The position numbers were made by a program, and so were the translations under genes. The notes under the pieces were generated by a model that was given only the letters and a program-made list of their open reading frames with translations, searched no databases and was not told where the DNA came from. DNA of 64,000 bases, taken from positions 3,162,501 through 3,226,500 of the forward strand of contig NZ_WYDQ01000001.1 in assembly GCF_024105635.1 (NCBI RefSeq), read 5' to 3'. Positions 54,220-62,308 of this stretch are shown piece after piece; the first letter of the stretch is position 1, and every line of letters starts with the position of its first letter. This DNA is from Oceanicola sp. 502str15 (GTDB taxonomy: Bacteria > Pseudomonadota > Alphaproteobacteria > Rhodobacterales > Rhodobacteraceae).

Positions 54220-54885
54220 TTACTCGCCGGTGGCAACCAGCTTCCAGTTCGGATCGCCCGTGCCCATCTGTCGCGCAAATGTCCACACGTCGCGCTGCCG
54301 CTTCACCGCGTTCGGGTCACCCTCCACGATGTCACCGGCAGCGTCACGCACGACGCTGGTGATCTCCCCGACAAAGCGCACGGTAATCTCGGCCTCACCC
54401 ACGACCGGGTCAAAGCTGGCCCGTTTCAGCGTGGTCTCGCGAACACCGATAAAGCTCGCCTCCACGGTCACGCCATTCTCGGCGCGCATCTTCACGACAT
54501 CCGAAAAGCTCTCCAAGACGTCCTCATCCAGAAACGGCGCAACGCTCTCGAGATCGCCCCGCTCGAAGGCCATCAGGATCATCTCGTAGGCGCCACGCGC
54601 ACCGTGCAGGAACTCGCCAACCGAAAATCCGGGCTCGACCGTCTTCATCCGCGCCAGCGCATCGGCCGCCTCGCCCTCATCCACATGATCGGCAATATCG
54701 CGATCCACCCCGCCTTCGATCACCTCGAAGTCACGGCGGCTGGACTCGGTGCTACGGCTCGGACCGGGCAACGGGGCCTGGGGTTTTTCAAAGCCCTCTC
54801 TTGTGCCCAGCACGGAGCGCAGGCGCAGGATCAGAAAGATCGCTACACCGGCAAGCACAAGAAGCTGGATCACGGCAAGATTCAT
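54220..54885 (-). CDS. Tim44-like domain protein
   Basis: 221 residues from ATG 54885. One N-terminal membrane helix (~3-22), then a linker and a Tim44/TimA-type domain (~85-221; FLHGARGAYEMILMAFERGDLESVAPFLDEDVL). The mitochondrial relative tethers a motor to the import channel; the bacterial version is inner-membrane associated with unclear role. Upstream in-frame extension to 55113 overlaps fxsA and is not credible. Confidence 0.85.
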   Translation of the reverse strand: MNLAVIQLLVLAGVAIFLILRLRSVLGTREGFEKPQAPLPGPSRSTESSRRDFEVIEGGVDRDIADHVDEGEAADALARMKTVEPGFSVGEFLHGARGAYEMILMAFERGDLESVAPFLDEDVLESFSDVVKMRAENGVTVEASFIGVRETTLKRASFDPVVGEAEITVRFVGEITSVVRDAAGDIVEGDPNAVKRQRDVWTFARQMGTGDPNWKLVATGE

Positions 54886-54988
54886 TGGGGCCTCGGGCAC
54901 AAAGTTGGCATTTAGAACGTTCCGATCATATGTAGGGCTTCGCAGGGGGCGAGTCCACCAGCCGCCATGCGACACATACGGAGGTTTG

Positions 54989-55486
54989 ATGCCACTTCTG
55001 GCGCTTTTTATCGCGGTCCCGATCATCGAGATCGCCCTGTTCATCCAAGTCGGCGGCCTGATCGGGCTTTGGCCGACGCTCGGCATCGTCATTGTTACGG
55101 CAATCCTTGGCACCTGGCTGGTGAAAAGTCAGGGTCGGCAGGTTCTGGCCGAGCTTCAGGGCCGCTTCAACGAGCTGCGCGACCCGACAGAGCCGCTGGC
55201 ACATGGCGCCATGATCCTGTTCTCGGGTGCCCTGTTGTTGACACCCGGGTTCTTCACCGATTTCGTCGGTTTTCTTCTGCTCGTCCCCGCCTTTCGCACC
55301 GCCGCCTTCGGCTGGCTTCGCAAGCGGGTGAAGGTGCAGAGCTTTACCATGGGCCCCGGCGGCCCCGCCCGGCATCGCCCATCGCGCGACGATGTGGTCG
55401 AGGGCAGCTATCGCGAGGTCGAGCCCGACAAACCGTCAATCCCCACGAACTCCACGCCCGGAAACTCCGGCTGGACACGCCATTGA
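54989..55486 (+). CDS. fxsA: FxsA family membrane protein
   Basis: 165 residues from ATG 54989 (ACGGAGG just upstream). FxsA starts MPLLALFIAVPIIEIALFIQ with three further helices, including GAMILFSGALLLTPGFFTDF, and a charged C-terminal tail. FxsA is an inner-membrane protein that in E. coli lessens phage T7 exclusion by F plasmids; general role unknown. Divergent from the Tim44-like gene, a conserved pairing near secB. Confidence 0.9.
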   Translation: MPLLALFIAVPIIEIALFIQVGGLIGLWPTLGIVIVTAILGTWLVKSQGRQVLAELQGRFNELRDPTEPLAHGAMILFSGALLLTPGFFTDFVGFLLLVPAFRTAAFGWLRKRVKVQSFTMGPGGPARHRPSRDDVVEGSYREVEPDKPSIPTNSTPGNSGWTRH

Positions 55487-55543
55487 GGCCGCCGCCTGCT
55501 CCTGATAAAGCAAGCCCGACCTGAGAAAACCAGAGAGGGCCCC

Positions 55544-56041
55544 ATGGCCGACACCCCCGAGAACGGCGCCGCCGCGCCGCAAGAGCCTCAGCAGGTTCAA
55601 CTTCAGATCCTCGCCCAGTTCATCCGCGACATGTCGTTCGAAAATATCGTGGTGCAAAAGGGCGTTCAGGGTGAAGTGCAGCCCGAAATGCAGGTGGCCG
55701 TGGCCGTTGACGCCCGCAAGCGCACCACTCCCAACCAGTATGAGGTGACGCTCAAGTGCAAGGTCGAGAGCAAGAACCGCTCCGACAGCGCCACGCTCTT
55801 CCTGCTCGAGCTCGATTACGGCGCCGTGTTCCAGATCGAAGGCGTGCCCGAAGACCAGCTTCACCCCTTCCTCCTGATCGAGTGCCCCCGCCAGATCTTC
55901 CCCTTCGTCCGTCGCATCGTCTCCGATGTCACCCGCGATGGGAACTTCCCGCCGGTGAACCTGCAAAACATTGATTTCGTTGCACTCTACCGTCAGGAAC
56001 TGGCCAAGCGCGCCGAGTCCCAGCCCCGCGCCGACGCCTAA
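55544..56041 (+). CDS. secB: Protein-export chaperone SecB
   Basis: 165 residues. Core [29 protein letters not shown] segment ([14 protein letters not shown]), [30 protein letters not shown] and an acidic-to-basic tail. Tetramer that holds preproteins unfolded for SecA. Its 3' end overlaps dnaQ by 4 bp on the opposite strand. Confidence 0.97.
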   Translation: MADTPENGAAAPQEPQQVQLQILAQFIRDMSFENIVVQKGVQGEVQPEMQVAVAVDARKRTTPNQYEVTLKCKVESKNRSDSATLFLLELDYGAVFQIEGVPEDQLHPFLLIECPRQIFPFVRRIVSDVTRDGNFPPVNLQNIDFVALYRQELAKRAESQPRADA

Positions 56042-56727
56042 CTGAAGCGTTTCCAGAGCGCCGCGTCACCGAGCTTTTCGACAAAGGCCTGGTGCGCGGC
56101 GCTTTCCGTTTCGGTCAGCCGTGCCGCAAGCGCCTCGGGGCGTGGCGATGGCCTCCAGTTCGCATCCGTGATGCCGGCTTCGCTCCGGCCGGTCTTTTCC
56201 GAAAGCACCAGCCCCGGTTGCCGGCCGCCGATCAGCTCCAGATACACATCCGCGAGAATCTGGCTGTCGAGCAGAGCGCCGTGCAGCTCGCGTTCCGTCG
56301 TAATGCCAAACCGGCGACACAGCGCGTCGAGCGACGCCGGTGAACCCGGAAACTTCTTTCGCGCCATCGCCACGGTATCAATGGCCCGATCATTGGGGAT
56401 TTTCGGCTTGTTCACCCACCCAAGTTCCGCGTTCAGAAACTTCATGTCGAAGGCGGCATTGTGGATGACCAGCTTGGCATCCCCGATGAAATCCAGAAAA
56501 TCCTGCGCAATCGCGGCAAACAGCGGCTTGTCCTTCAGAAACTCCTCGCTGATCCCATGCACCTCAAAGGCCTCTGTCGGCATGTCGCGCTGTGGGTTGA
56601 TGTATTGGTGATAGTGGTTGCCCGTCGGCATATGCCCCACCAGCTCCACCGCGCCGATCTCCACGATCCGGTCGCCGCTGAACGGGTCAAACCCGGTCGT
56701 TTCAGTATCAAGCACGATCTCACGCAT
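56038..56727 (-). CDS. dnaQ: DNA polymerase III epsilon subunit (3'-5' exonuclease)
   Basis: 229 residues. DEDDh exonuclease: [10 protein letters not shown] (D, E), [17 protein letters not shown] (D), and [15 protein letters not shown] with the closing H-x-x-x-x-D pattern (HGALLDSQ). It proofreads replication. Overlaps the coaE stop by 8 bp. It sits in the dnaQ-coaE-aroE-maf block to the left of the putative origin. Confidence 0.96.
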   Translation of the reverse strand: MREIVLDTETTGFDPFSGDRIVEIGAVELVGHMPTGNHYHQYINPQRDMPTEAFEVHGISEEFLKDKPLFAAIAQDFLDFIGDAKLVIHNAAFDMKFLNAELGWVNKPKIPNDRAIDTVAMARKKFPGSPASLDALCRRFGITTERELHGALLDSQILADVYLELIGGRQPGLVLSEKTGRSEAGITDANWRPSPRPEALAARLTETESAAHQAFVEKLGDAALWKRFS

Positions 56728-57316
56728 CGGTCTTTTCCCTGATCTCCGCCACGATGGCCTTCACCTGGGCCCGCGCGCCTTCCATCGTATCTGTCTCAAT
56801 AACCCTGTCAGCCCTTGCCCGCTTCTCCGCGTCCGGCATCTGCGCCTTCAGAATACGCTCAAGCGCCGCGTCGTCCATCGTGCCGCGGGCCAGCACCCGG
56901 CGGCGCTGCTCCTCGGCAGAGCACGAAACCGCAACCGTAAGGTTCATCTCTGCGTCCGCGCCCGTCTCGAAGAGCAGCGGAATATCAAACAGCAGGATCT
57001 CGGAATCCGAATGCGCCGTAAACTCCGCCCGATCCCGCAAAACCAGCGGATGCACCACCGCCTCGATCTGCTTCAACGCCGTGCTGTCTTCCGCAATCCA
57101 CTGTCGCAGAGCCGCCCGAGACACCGCACCATCTTCAACCGCCTCCGGGTTCAGCGCCCGGATCGGCTCCACCGCCGCACCGCCCTTGGAATAAAGCCGA
57201 TGCACCGCCGCATCCGCATCCCAAACGGCTACGCCTTCCTCGGCGAACATCGCAGCGGTGGTCGATTTTCCCATTCCGATTCCGCCCGTCAGTCCTATCC
57301 GGAAAGGCTGGCTCAC
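56720..57316 (-). CDS. coaE: Dephospho-CoA kinase
   Basis: 198 residues from GTG 57316. P-loop [30 protein letters not shown] and [12 protein letters not shown] are typical. It phosphorylates dephospho-CoA to CoA in the last step of CoA synthesis. GTGA overlap with aroE's stop gives translational coupling. Confidence 0.95.
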   Translation of the reverse strand: MSQPFRIGLTGGIGMGKSTTAAMFAEEGVAVWDADAAVHRLYSKGGAAVEPIRALNPEAVEDGAVSRAALRQWIAEDSTALKQIEAVVHPLVLRDRAEFTAHSDSEILLFDIPLLFETGADAEMNLTVAVSCSAEEQRRRVLARGTMDDAALERILKAQMPDAEKRARADRVIETDTMEGARAQVKAIVAEIREKTDA

Positions 57317-58146
57317 CAGCCCATCACCGCCGCGCGGGTCTTTTCTGTCACGGGCGGGCGGTCACCAAACCAGCGCTCAAAGCCGGGCGCACCCTGGTGA
57401 ATGAGCATGCCAAGCCCATCGACGGTCGTGCAGCCCTTGGCAGCGGCGGTCTTCAACAGCTCGGTGTCCAACGGCGTGTAGACGATATCCGTCACCACCA
57501 TATCGGGGGTCAACGCATCGAGCGGCACCTTGAACTCCGATTTGCCCACCATGCCCAGCGAGGTGGTGTTCACGATCAGGGCCGCCCCCTCGATCATCGA
57601 TCCGGCGAGAACCCAGTCATACACCGTGATCTTCGGCCCGAACTCGGTGCGCAAGGCCTCTGCCCGCGGGCGCGAGCGGTTTGCCAGCCGGATGTCGGTG
57701 CAGCCCGCTTCTATCAATGAGGCCAAAACCGCACGGCAGGCCCCGCCAGCCCCGAAGATCGCCACCGGCCCATCCTGCGCCTGCCAATCCGGGGCGCCGG
57801 CCTTCAGGTTGGCAATGAAGCCGTAACCATCTGTATTATCAGCATAAATACTGCCATCATCCCGAAAGATCAGCGTGTTGGCAGAGCCGATCAGCGCCGC
57901 GCGGTCACTTACCGCATCCGCCAGGTTCAGCGCGGCAACCTTGTGCGGAATCGTGATATTGCAGCCCACGAAGCCCAGCTTGGGCAGCACCTTGAGCACC
58001 TCCGCGAGGTTCTCATGGCTCACATCCATGGGCACGTAATGGCCACGCAGGCCAAGGCTATCCAGCCAGTGCCGGTGCAGCGCGGGAGAGCGGGAATGTG
58101 CAATCGGCGAACCGATGACTCCGGCGAGCGGTATCTTCTCCGTCAT
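57313..58146 (-). CDS. aroE: Shikimate dehydrogenase
   Basis: 277 residues from ATG 58146. Substrate site GVIGSPIAHSRSPALHRHWL, catalytic-region Lys in CNITIPHKVAAL, NADP-binding AIFGAGGACRAVLASL with NRSRPRAE as the phosphate-contacting motif. Reduces 3-dehydroshikimate to shikimate. Overlaps maf by 4 bp. Confidence 0.97.
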   Translation of the reverse strand: MTEKIPLAGVIGSPIAHSRSPALHRHWLDSLGLRGHYVPMDVSHENLAEVLKVLPKLGFVGCNITIPHKVAALNLADAVSDRAALIGSANTLIFRDDGSIYADNTDGYGFIANLKAGAPDWQAQDGPVAIFGAGGACRAVLASLIEAGCTDIRLANRSRPRAEALRTEFGPKITVYDWVLAGSMIEGAALIVNTTSLGMVGKSEFKVPLDALTPDMVVTDIVYTPLDTELLKTAAAKGCTTVDGLGMLIHQGAPGFERWFGDRPPVTEKTRAAVMGW

Positions 58147-58742
58147 GTCGGGATCACACCCTTGATCGCGAGGTAGTTCAATACCTCCAATAGCGGCAAT
58201 CCCAGGACATTGAAATAGTCGCCCTCCACCCGGGCGAACAGCCGCGCACCTTCCTTTTCCAGCTCGTATCCGCCCACGCACCAGCGAATGCTGTCCCAGT
58301 TTCGGTCCACGTAATCCTGGATGTAACCGGGCGAAAGCGTCCGCATGTAAAGTCGCACCACACCCACATGGCGCCAGACCGGCTTGCCATCTTCGTAGAT
58401 CACCGCCGCCGAAAACAGCATGTGCTTCTGCCCGGCCATCGCAGTGATCTGCGCCACCGCCTCTTCCCGGCTCTCCGGCTTCGCAAGCAGCTTCCCGTCG
58501 AACTCCAGCACCTGGTCGCAGCCAAGCACCATGCGGTCCGGGCGCTTTCCGCCAACCTTCGCCGCCTTCATTTCCGCCAAAGCGTCCGCCACATCGCGAG
58601 CCGGTGCGCCCTCGGCCTCGAGCGCCGCCCGAAACGCCGCCTCGTCCACCCGCGCAACCTCAACATCAAACGGAACGCCCGCATTTTTCAGCAGGCTCGC
58701 GCGGATCTCGGAGCCCGAAGCCAGAAGAAGTGGCGCCGCCAT
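58143..58742 (-). CDS. Maf-family nucleotide pyrophosphatase
   Basis: 199 residues from ATG 58742. Maf signature PLLLASGSEIRASLLKNAGVPF, VLGCDQVLEFDGKLLAKP and the mid-protein SxxxR. Maf proteins hydrolyse (d)UTP, (d)CTP or modified NTPs. The start codon overlaps a DnaA-box-like sequence at 58742-58750, and the gene borders the putative replication origin. Confidence 0.93.
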   Translation of the reverse strand: MAAPLLLASGSEIRASLLKNAGVPFDVEVARVDEAAFRAALEAEGAPARDVADALAEMKAAKVGGKRPDRMVLGCDQVLEFDGKLLAKPESREEAVAQITAMAGQKHMLFSAAVIYEDGKPVWRHVGVVRLYMRTLSPGYIQDYVDRNWDSIRWCVGGYELEKEGARLFARVEGDYFNVLGLPLLEVLNYLAIKGVIPT

Positions 58743-59128
58743 GTGGATAACCTCGTGGATGACTCTGGGGGTTAGGTGTGACTCCGGTGTGGCCTCATTC
58801 TGGATAAGCTGCAACCCGGTGGCAAACTCATCGCTTCTCCCCAATCGACCAAGTTTCCTCCCCATGAGGAAAAGCACTCCCGGCGGGTCTGAAGAATTTT
58901 GTCTTCCCCTAAATCTCCAACGAGTTATCCCGCGAGTTATCCACAGGGTATGCGCGTAACTTACTGGAATTTAGAGAACTTTTCGGAACGGGCTCATCTT
59001 CCAAGATCGCTGCGCCTCTGTGTGCATAACTGTGGAAAACCGAGTAATCCCCATATCCCCAGCCCCTACTACAAAAACAACTTTCTTAAGATTCTATTTT
59101 ATTATTGAAGAGTAGCTAGGAGGTTCCC
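58743..59128. other. Candidate chromosomal replication origin (oriC) between maf and hemJ
   Basis: 386-bp gene-free region, divergent genes both sides. DnaA boxes matching TTWTNCACA: TTATCCACA at 58937-58945 (plus), and on the minus strand TGTGGATAA 58742-58750, TGTGCATAA 59021-59029 and TGTGGAAAA 59031-59039, plus a one-mismatch box at 58799-58807. An AT-rich stretch lies at ~59070-59110. Three GANTC sites occur (58761, 58780, 59090). The gene neighbourhood (rho-mnmE-mnmG and parS on one side, dnaQ-maf on the other) matches alphaproteobacterial origins. Not proven. Confidence 0.7.
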
Positions 59129-59584
59129 GTGCTCTCAGACATTCTCGCCTGGCTCTACCCCTGGACCAAGACGCTTCACATCCTCGCGGTCATCTCATGG
59201 ATGGCCGGCCTGTTCTATCTGCCCCGTCTCTTTGTGCATCATGCTGAGAAAGGGATCGAGAACATTCACTCGGACGAGATGCTTAAGACGATGGAGCTCA
59301 AACTTCTCCGGCTCATCATGAACCCGGCCATGATCGCCACCTGGATCTTCGGCCTCATGCTGGCGCTGACCCCCGGCATCGTCGATTGGTCCGCCATCTG
59401 GCCCTACACCAAGCTCGCAGGGATCCTCGGCCTCACCTGGTTTCATCACTGGCTCGGACGGCGGCGCAAGGAGTTCGCGGCGGGCACCAACACCGTGTCG
59501 GGCCGCACCTACCGAATGATGAACGAGGTGCCGACGCTGCTTCTCGTCATCATCGTCATCTCCATCGTCGTCCGCCCGTTCTAG
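59129..59584 (+). CDS. hemJ: Protoporphyrinogen oxidase HemJ
   Basis: 151 residues from GTG 59129 (AGGAGG upstream). Four membrane helices with the conserved haem-ligand region WTKTLHILAVISWMAGLFYLPRLFVHH, and the second His/Lys pattern WFHHWLGRRRKEF. HemJ oxidises protoporphyrinogen IX in haem synthesis. It borders the candidate origin and precedes rho. Confidence 0.93.
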   Translation: MLSDILAWLYPWTKTLHILAVISWMAGLFYLPRLFVHHAEKGIENIHSDEMLKTMELKLLRLIMNPAMIATWIFGLMLALTPGIVDWSAIWPYTKLAGILGLTWFHHWLGRRRKEFAAGTNTVSGRTYRMMNEVPTLLLVIIVISIVVRPF

Positions 59585-59726
59585 CCCGCGTCCTCCCGGA
59601 GCTTGACTCAGCGGGCCCCCGGCCTTATTTCACCTGCGCAAGCGACCGTCCGGTCGTGGACTTTCCCGTACAGATATTTTGCGCTGCACAGCTTCCCTGT
59701 GTTCAGTGCTGCCGAAGGCGCGCCAG

Positions 59727-60998
59727 ATGACCCAACCCCAAGTTTCCCTTTACGATCTCAAATCCAAGACCCCGGCCGACCTACTGTCGATGGCCGAGGA
59801 ACTCGAGATCGACAACGCCTCCACCATGCGCAAGGGCGACATGATGTTCGCCATCCTCAAGGAGCGGGCAGAAGAAGGCTGGGACATTTCCGGCGACGGC
59901 GTTCTCGACGTGCTGCAAGACGGCTTCGGCTTCCTGCGCTCCCCCGAGGCCAACTACCTGCCGGGCCCGGATGATATCTACCTGTCGCCCGAGATGATCC
60001 GCCAGCATGGCCTGCGCACCGGCGACACGGTTGAGGGCTTCATCAAGGCACCCGGCGACAACGAAAATTACTTCTGCATGACGAAAGTCACCCAGATCAA
60101 CTTCGAAGAGCCCGAGAAGGCCCGCCACAAGATCAACTTCGACAACCTGACCCCGCTCTACCCCGACGAGCGGATGACGATGGAAATCGACGATCCGACC
60201 ATCAAGGATCGCTCCGCCCGCATCATCGACCTCGTGGCCCCCATCGGCAAAGGCCAGCGTTCGCTCATCGTGGCCCCGCCGCGGACTGGTAAAACCGTTC
60301 TGCTCCAGAACATCGCGCACTCGATCGAAAAGAACCATCCGGAGTGCTACCTGATCGTTCTGCTCATCGACGAACGGCCTGAGGAAGTCACCGACATGCA
60401 GCGCTCGGTGAAAGGTGAGGTCGTCTCCTCCACCTTCGATGAGCCTGCAACCCGTCACGTTGCCGTCTCCGAAATGGTGATCGAAAAGGCCAAGCGCCTC
60501 GTCGAGCACAAGCGCGACGTCGTCATCCTGCTCGACTCCATCACCCGCCTTGGCCGTGCCTTCAACACCGTGGTGCCGTCCTCCGGCAAGGTGCTGACCG
60601 GTGGTGTCGATGCCAACGCCCTCCAGCGTCCCAAGCGCTTCTTCGGTGCCGCCCGGAACATCGAGGAAGGTGGCTCGCTCACCATCATCGCCACCGCCCT
60701 GATCGACACCGGCTCACGGATGGACGAGGTGATCTTCGAAGAGTTCAAAGGCACCGGCAACTCCGAGATCGTTCTCGACCGCAAGGTGGCCGACAAACGT
60801 GTCTTCCCGGCGATGGACATCCTCAAGTCCGGCACCCGGAAAGAGGATCTGCTGGTCGACTCGAAAGACCTGCAAAAGACCTTCGTTCTGCGCCGCATTC
60901 TCAACCCGATGGGCACCACAGATGCCATCGAGTTCCTCATCGGGAAGTTGAAGCAGACCAAGAGCAACGCCGAGTTTTTCGACTCCATGAACACCTGA
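59727..60998 (+). CDS. rho: Transcription termination factor Rho
   Basis: 423 residues from ATG 59727. N-terminal Rho_N/RNA-binding parts ([35 protein letters not shown]) and the ATPase with P-loop [15 protein letters not shown], Walker [14 protein letters not shown] and [11 protein letters not shown]. Hexameric helicase releasing transcripts. 142 bp from hemJ, 27 bp before mnmE, where a short 6-bp hairpin (60993-61008) overlaps its stop. Confidence 0.98.
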   Translation: MTQPQVSLYDLKSKTPADLLSMAEELEIDNASTMRKGDMMFAILKERAEEGWDISGDGVLDVLQDGFGFLRSPEANYLPGPDDIYLSPEMIRQHGLRTGDTVEGFIKAPGDNENYFCMTKVTQINFEEPEKARHKINFDNLTPLYPDERMTMEIDDPTIKDRSARIIDLVAPIGKGQRSLIVAPPRTGKTVLLQNIAHSIEKNHPECYLIVLLIDERPEEVTDMQRSVKGEVVSSTFDEPATRHVAVSEMVIEKAKRLVEHKRDVVILLDSITRLGRAFNTVVPSSGKVLTGGVDANALQRPKRFFGAARNIEEGGSLTIIATALIDTGSRMDEVIFEEFKGTGNSEIVLDRKVADKRVFPAMDILKSGTRKEDLLVDSKDLQKTFVLRRILNPMGTTDAIEFLIGKLKQTKSNAEFFDSMNT

Positions 60999-61025
60999 TA
61001 TTTCAGGTAAATCAAAGAGTTAACT

Positions 61026-62306
61026 ATGGATACCATCGTCGCCCAAGCTTCTGCGCCCGGCCGCGCAGGGGTTGCGGTGATCCGTATCTCCGGCCCCGCA
61101 GCCCTCACTGCCCTCAAGGCATTAGCCGGGCGCGTCCCCGAGGCGCGCCGCGCCACGCTGATGCGTTTGCAAGGGTCCGCAGGCGTGCTCGATACGGCCT
61201 TGGTGCTCGTTTTCAACGAAGGCGAGAGCTTCACTGGTGAAACCGTGGTTGAGCTTCAATCCCACGGCTCCGTCGCCGTAACCCGCGCGATTATCGCCGA
61301 ACTGGTCGCCATGGAAGGTCTCCGCCTTGCAGAGGCCGGCGAGTTCACCCGCCGCGCATTAGAGAATGACCGCCTGGACCTCGCCCAGGTCGAGGGCCTC
61401 GCCGATCTCATCGAAGCAGAAACCGAAGCCCAGCGTTTGCTGGCGCAAGCCACTTTCTCCGGCGCGCTCGGCGCGAAGGTCGAAGCGTGGCGCAGCCGAT
61501 TGATCCGTGCCGCTGCCTTGCTCGAAGCCATGATCGACTTCGCAGATGAGGAGGTTCCGGAGGACACGACAGCCGATGTCCTCGCCCTCGTCGACGCCCT
61601 CACCACCGAGTTCGACGCCGAAGCTCTCGGCGTCGGCGCTGCAGAACGCATCCGCGAAGGGTTCGAAGTTGCCATCGTCGGCCCCCCGAACGCTGGCAAA
61701 TCCACCCTTCTCAATCGGCTTGCCGGTCGCGATGCCGCAATCACCTCCGAAGTTGCCGGCACCACCCGCGATGTCATCGAGGTCAGGATGGATATCGGTG
61801 GCCTCCCCGTCACCCTCCTCGACACCGCTGGCCTGCGCGAAACGCTCGATACGGTGGAGTCCATCGGCGTCGAGCGCGCCCGGTCACGTGCCGTTGCGGC
61901 GGACCTTCGGGTCATCCTCGGCGAGGCTCCGGGAGTTGATTTGAAGGCTGGTGATATCTCCGCGCACCCAAAGGCGGATGTAGGAGATGTGCCCGGAGAT
62001 ATCCTGGGCCTGTCCGGCCTGACTGGCCAGGGCATCGAAGAATTGCTGACCCGGATCGAAGCCGAGCTGTCATCCCGCCTGCCCGCCCAAATCACGGCAA
62101 CACACGCGCGTCATCGTGTTGCGCTAGAAGAGGCGAGCGCCGCTTTGCGGGCGGCTCGAATCGAGGTAGAAGCTGGACCCGAGAGGGCGGAACTGGCGGC
62201 CGAAGAGTTGCGCACCGCCCTTCGCCGTATCGAAGCCCTGACGGGCCGCATCGGGGTTGAAGACCTGCTGGGTGAAATCTTTTCCAGTTTTTGTATCGGA
62301 AAGTAG
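61026..62306 (+). CDS. mnmE: tRNA uridine-5-carboxymethylaminomethyl modification GTPase MnmE
   Basis: 426 residues. N-terminal tetrahydrofolate-binding domain, helical middle part, G domain with G1 [18 protein letters not shown]3 DTAGLRET, and the C-terminal FCIGK motif whose Cys is required for modification. The usual G4 NKxD reads PKAD here (around residue 320), so guanine recognition is altered or relaxed. MnmE works with MnmG on wobble U34 of tRNAs. Confidence 0.96.
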   Translation: MDTIVAQASAPGRAGVAVIRISGPAALTALKALAGRVPEARRATLMRLQGSAGVLDTALVLVFNEGESFTGETVVELQSHGSVAVTRAIIAELVAMEGLRLAEAGEFTRRALENDRLDLAQVEGLADLIEAETEAQRLLAQATFSGALGAKVEAWRSRLIRAAALLEAMIDFADEEVPEDTTADVLALVDALTTEFDAEALGVGAAERIREGFEVAIVGPPNAGKSTLLNRLAGRDAAITSEVAGTTRDVIEVRMDIGGLPVTLLDTAGLRETLDTVESIGVERARSRAVAADLRVILGEAPGVDLKAGDISAHPKADVGDVPGDILGLSGLTGQGIEELLTRIEAELSSRLPAQITATHARHRVALEEASAALRAARIEVEAGPERAELAAEELRTALRRIEALTGRIGVEDLLGEIFSSFCIGK

Positions 62307-62308
62307 GA

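Noticed and set aside
59585..59726. Possible leader ORF upstream of rho
   Set aside because: An in-frame upstream start at 59679 exists but lacks Rho similarity. ATG 59727 matches the family start, and no separate leader peptide is convincing.
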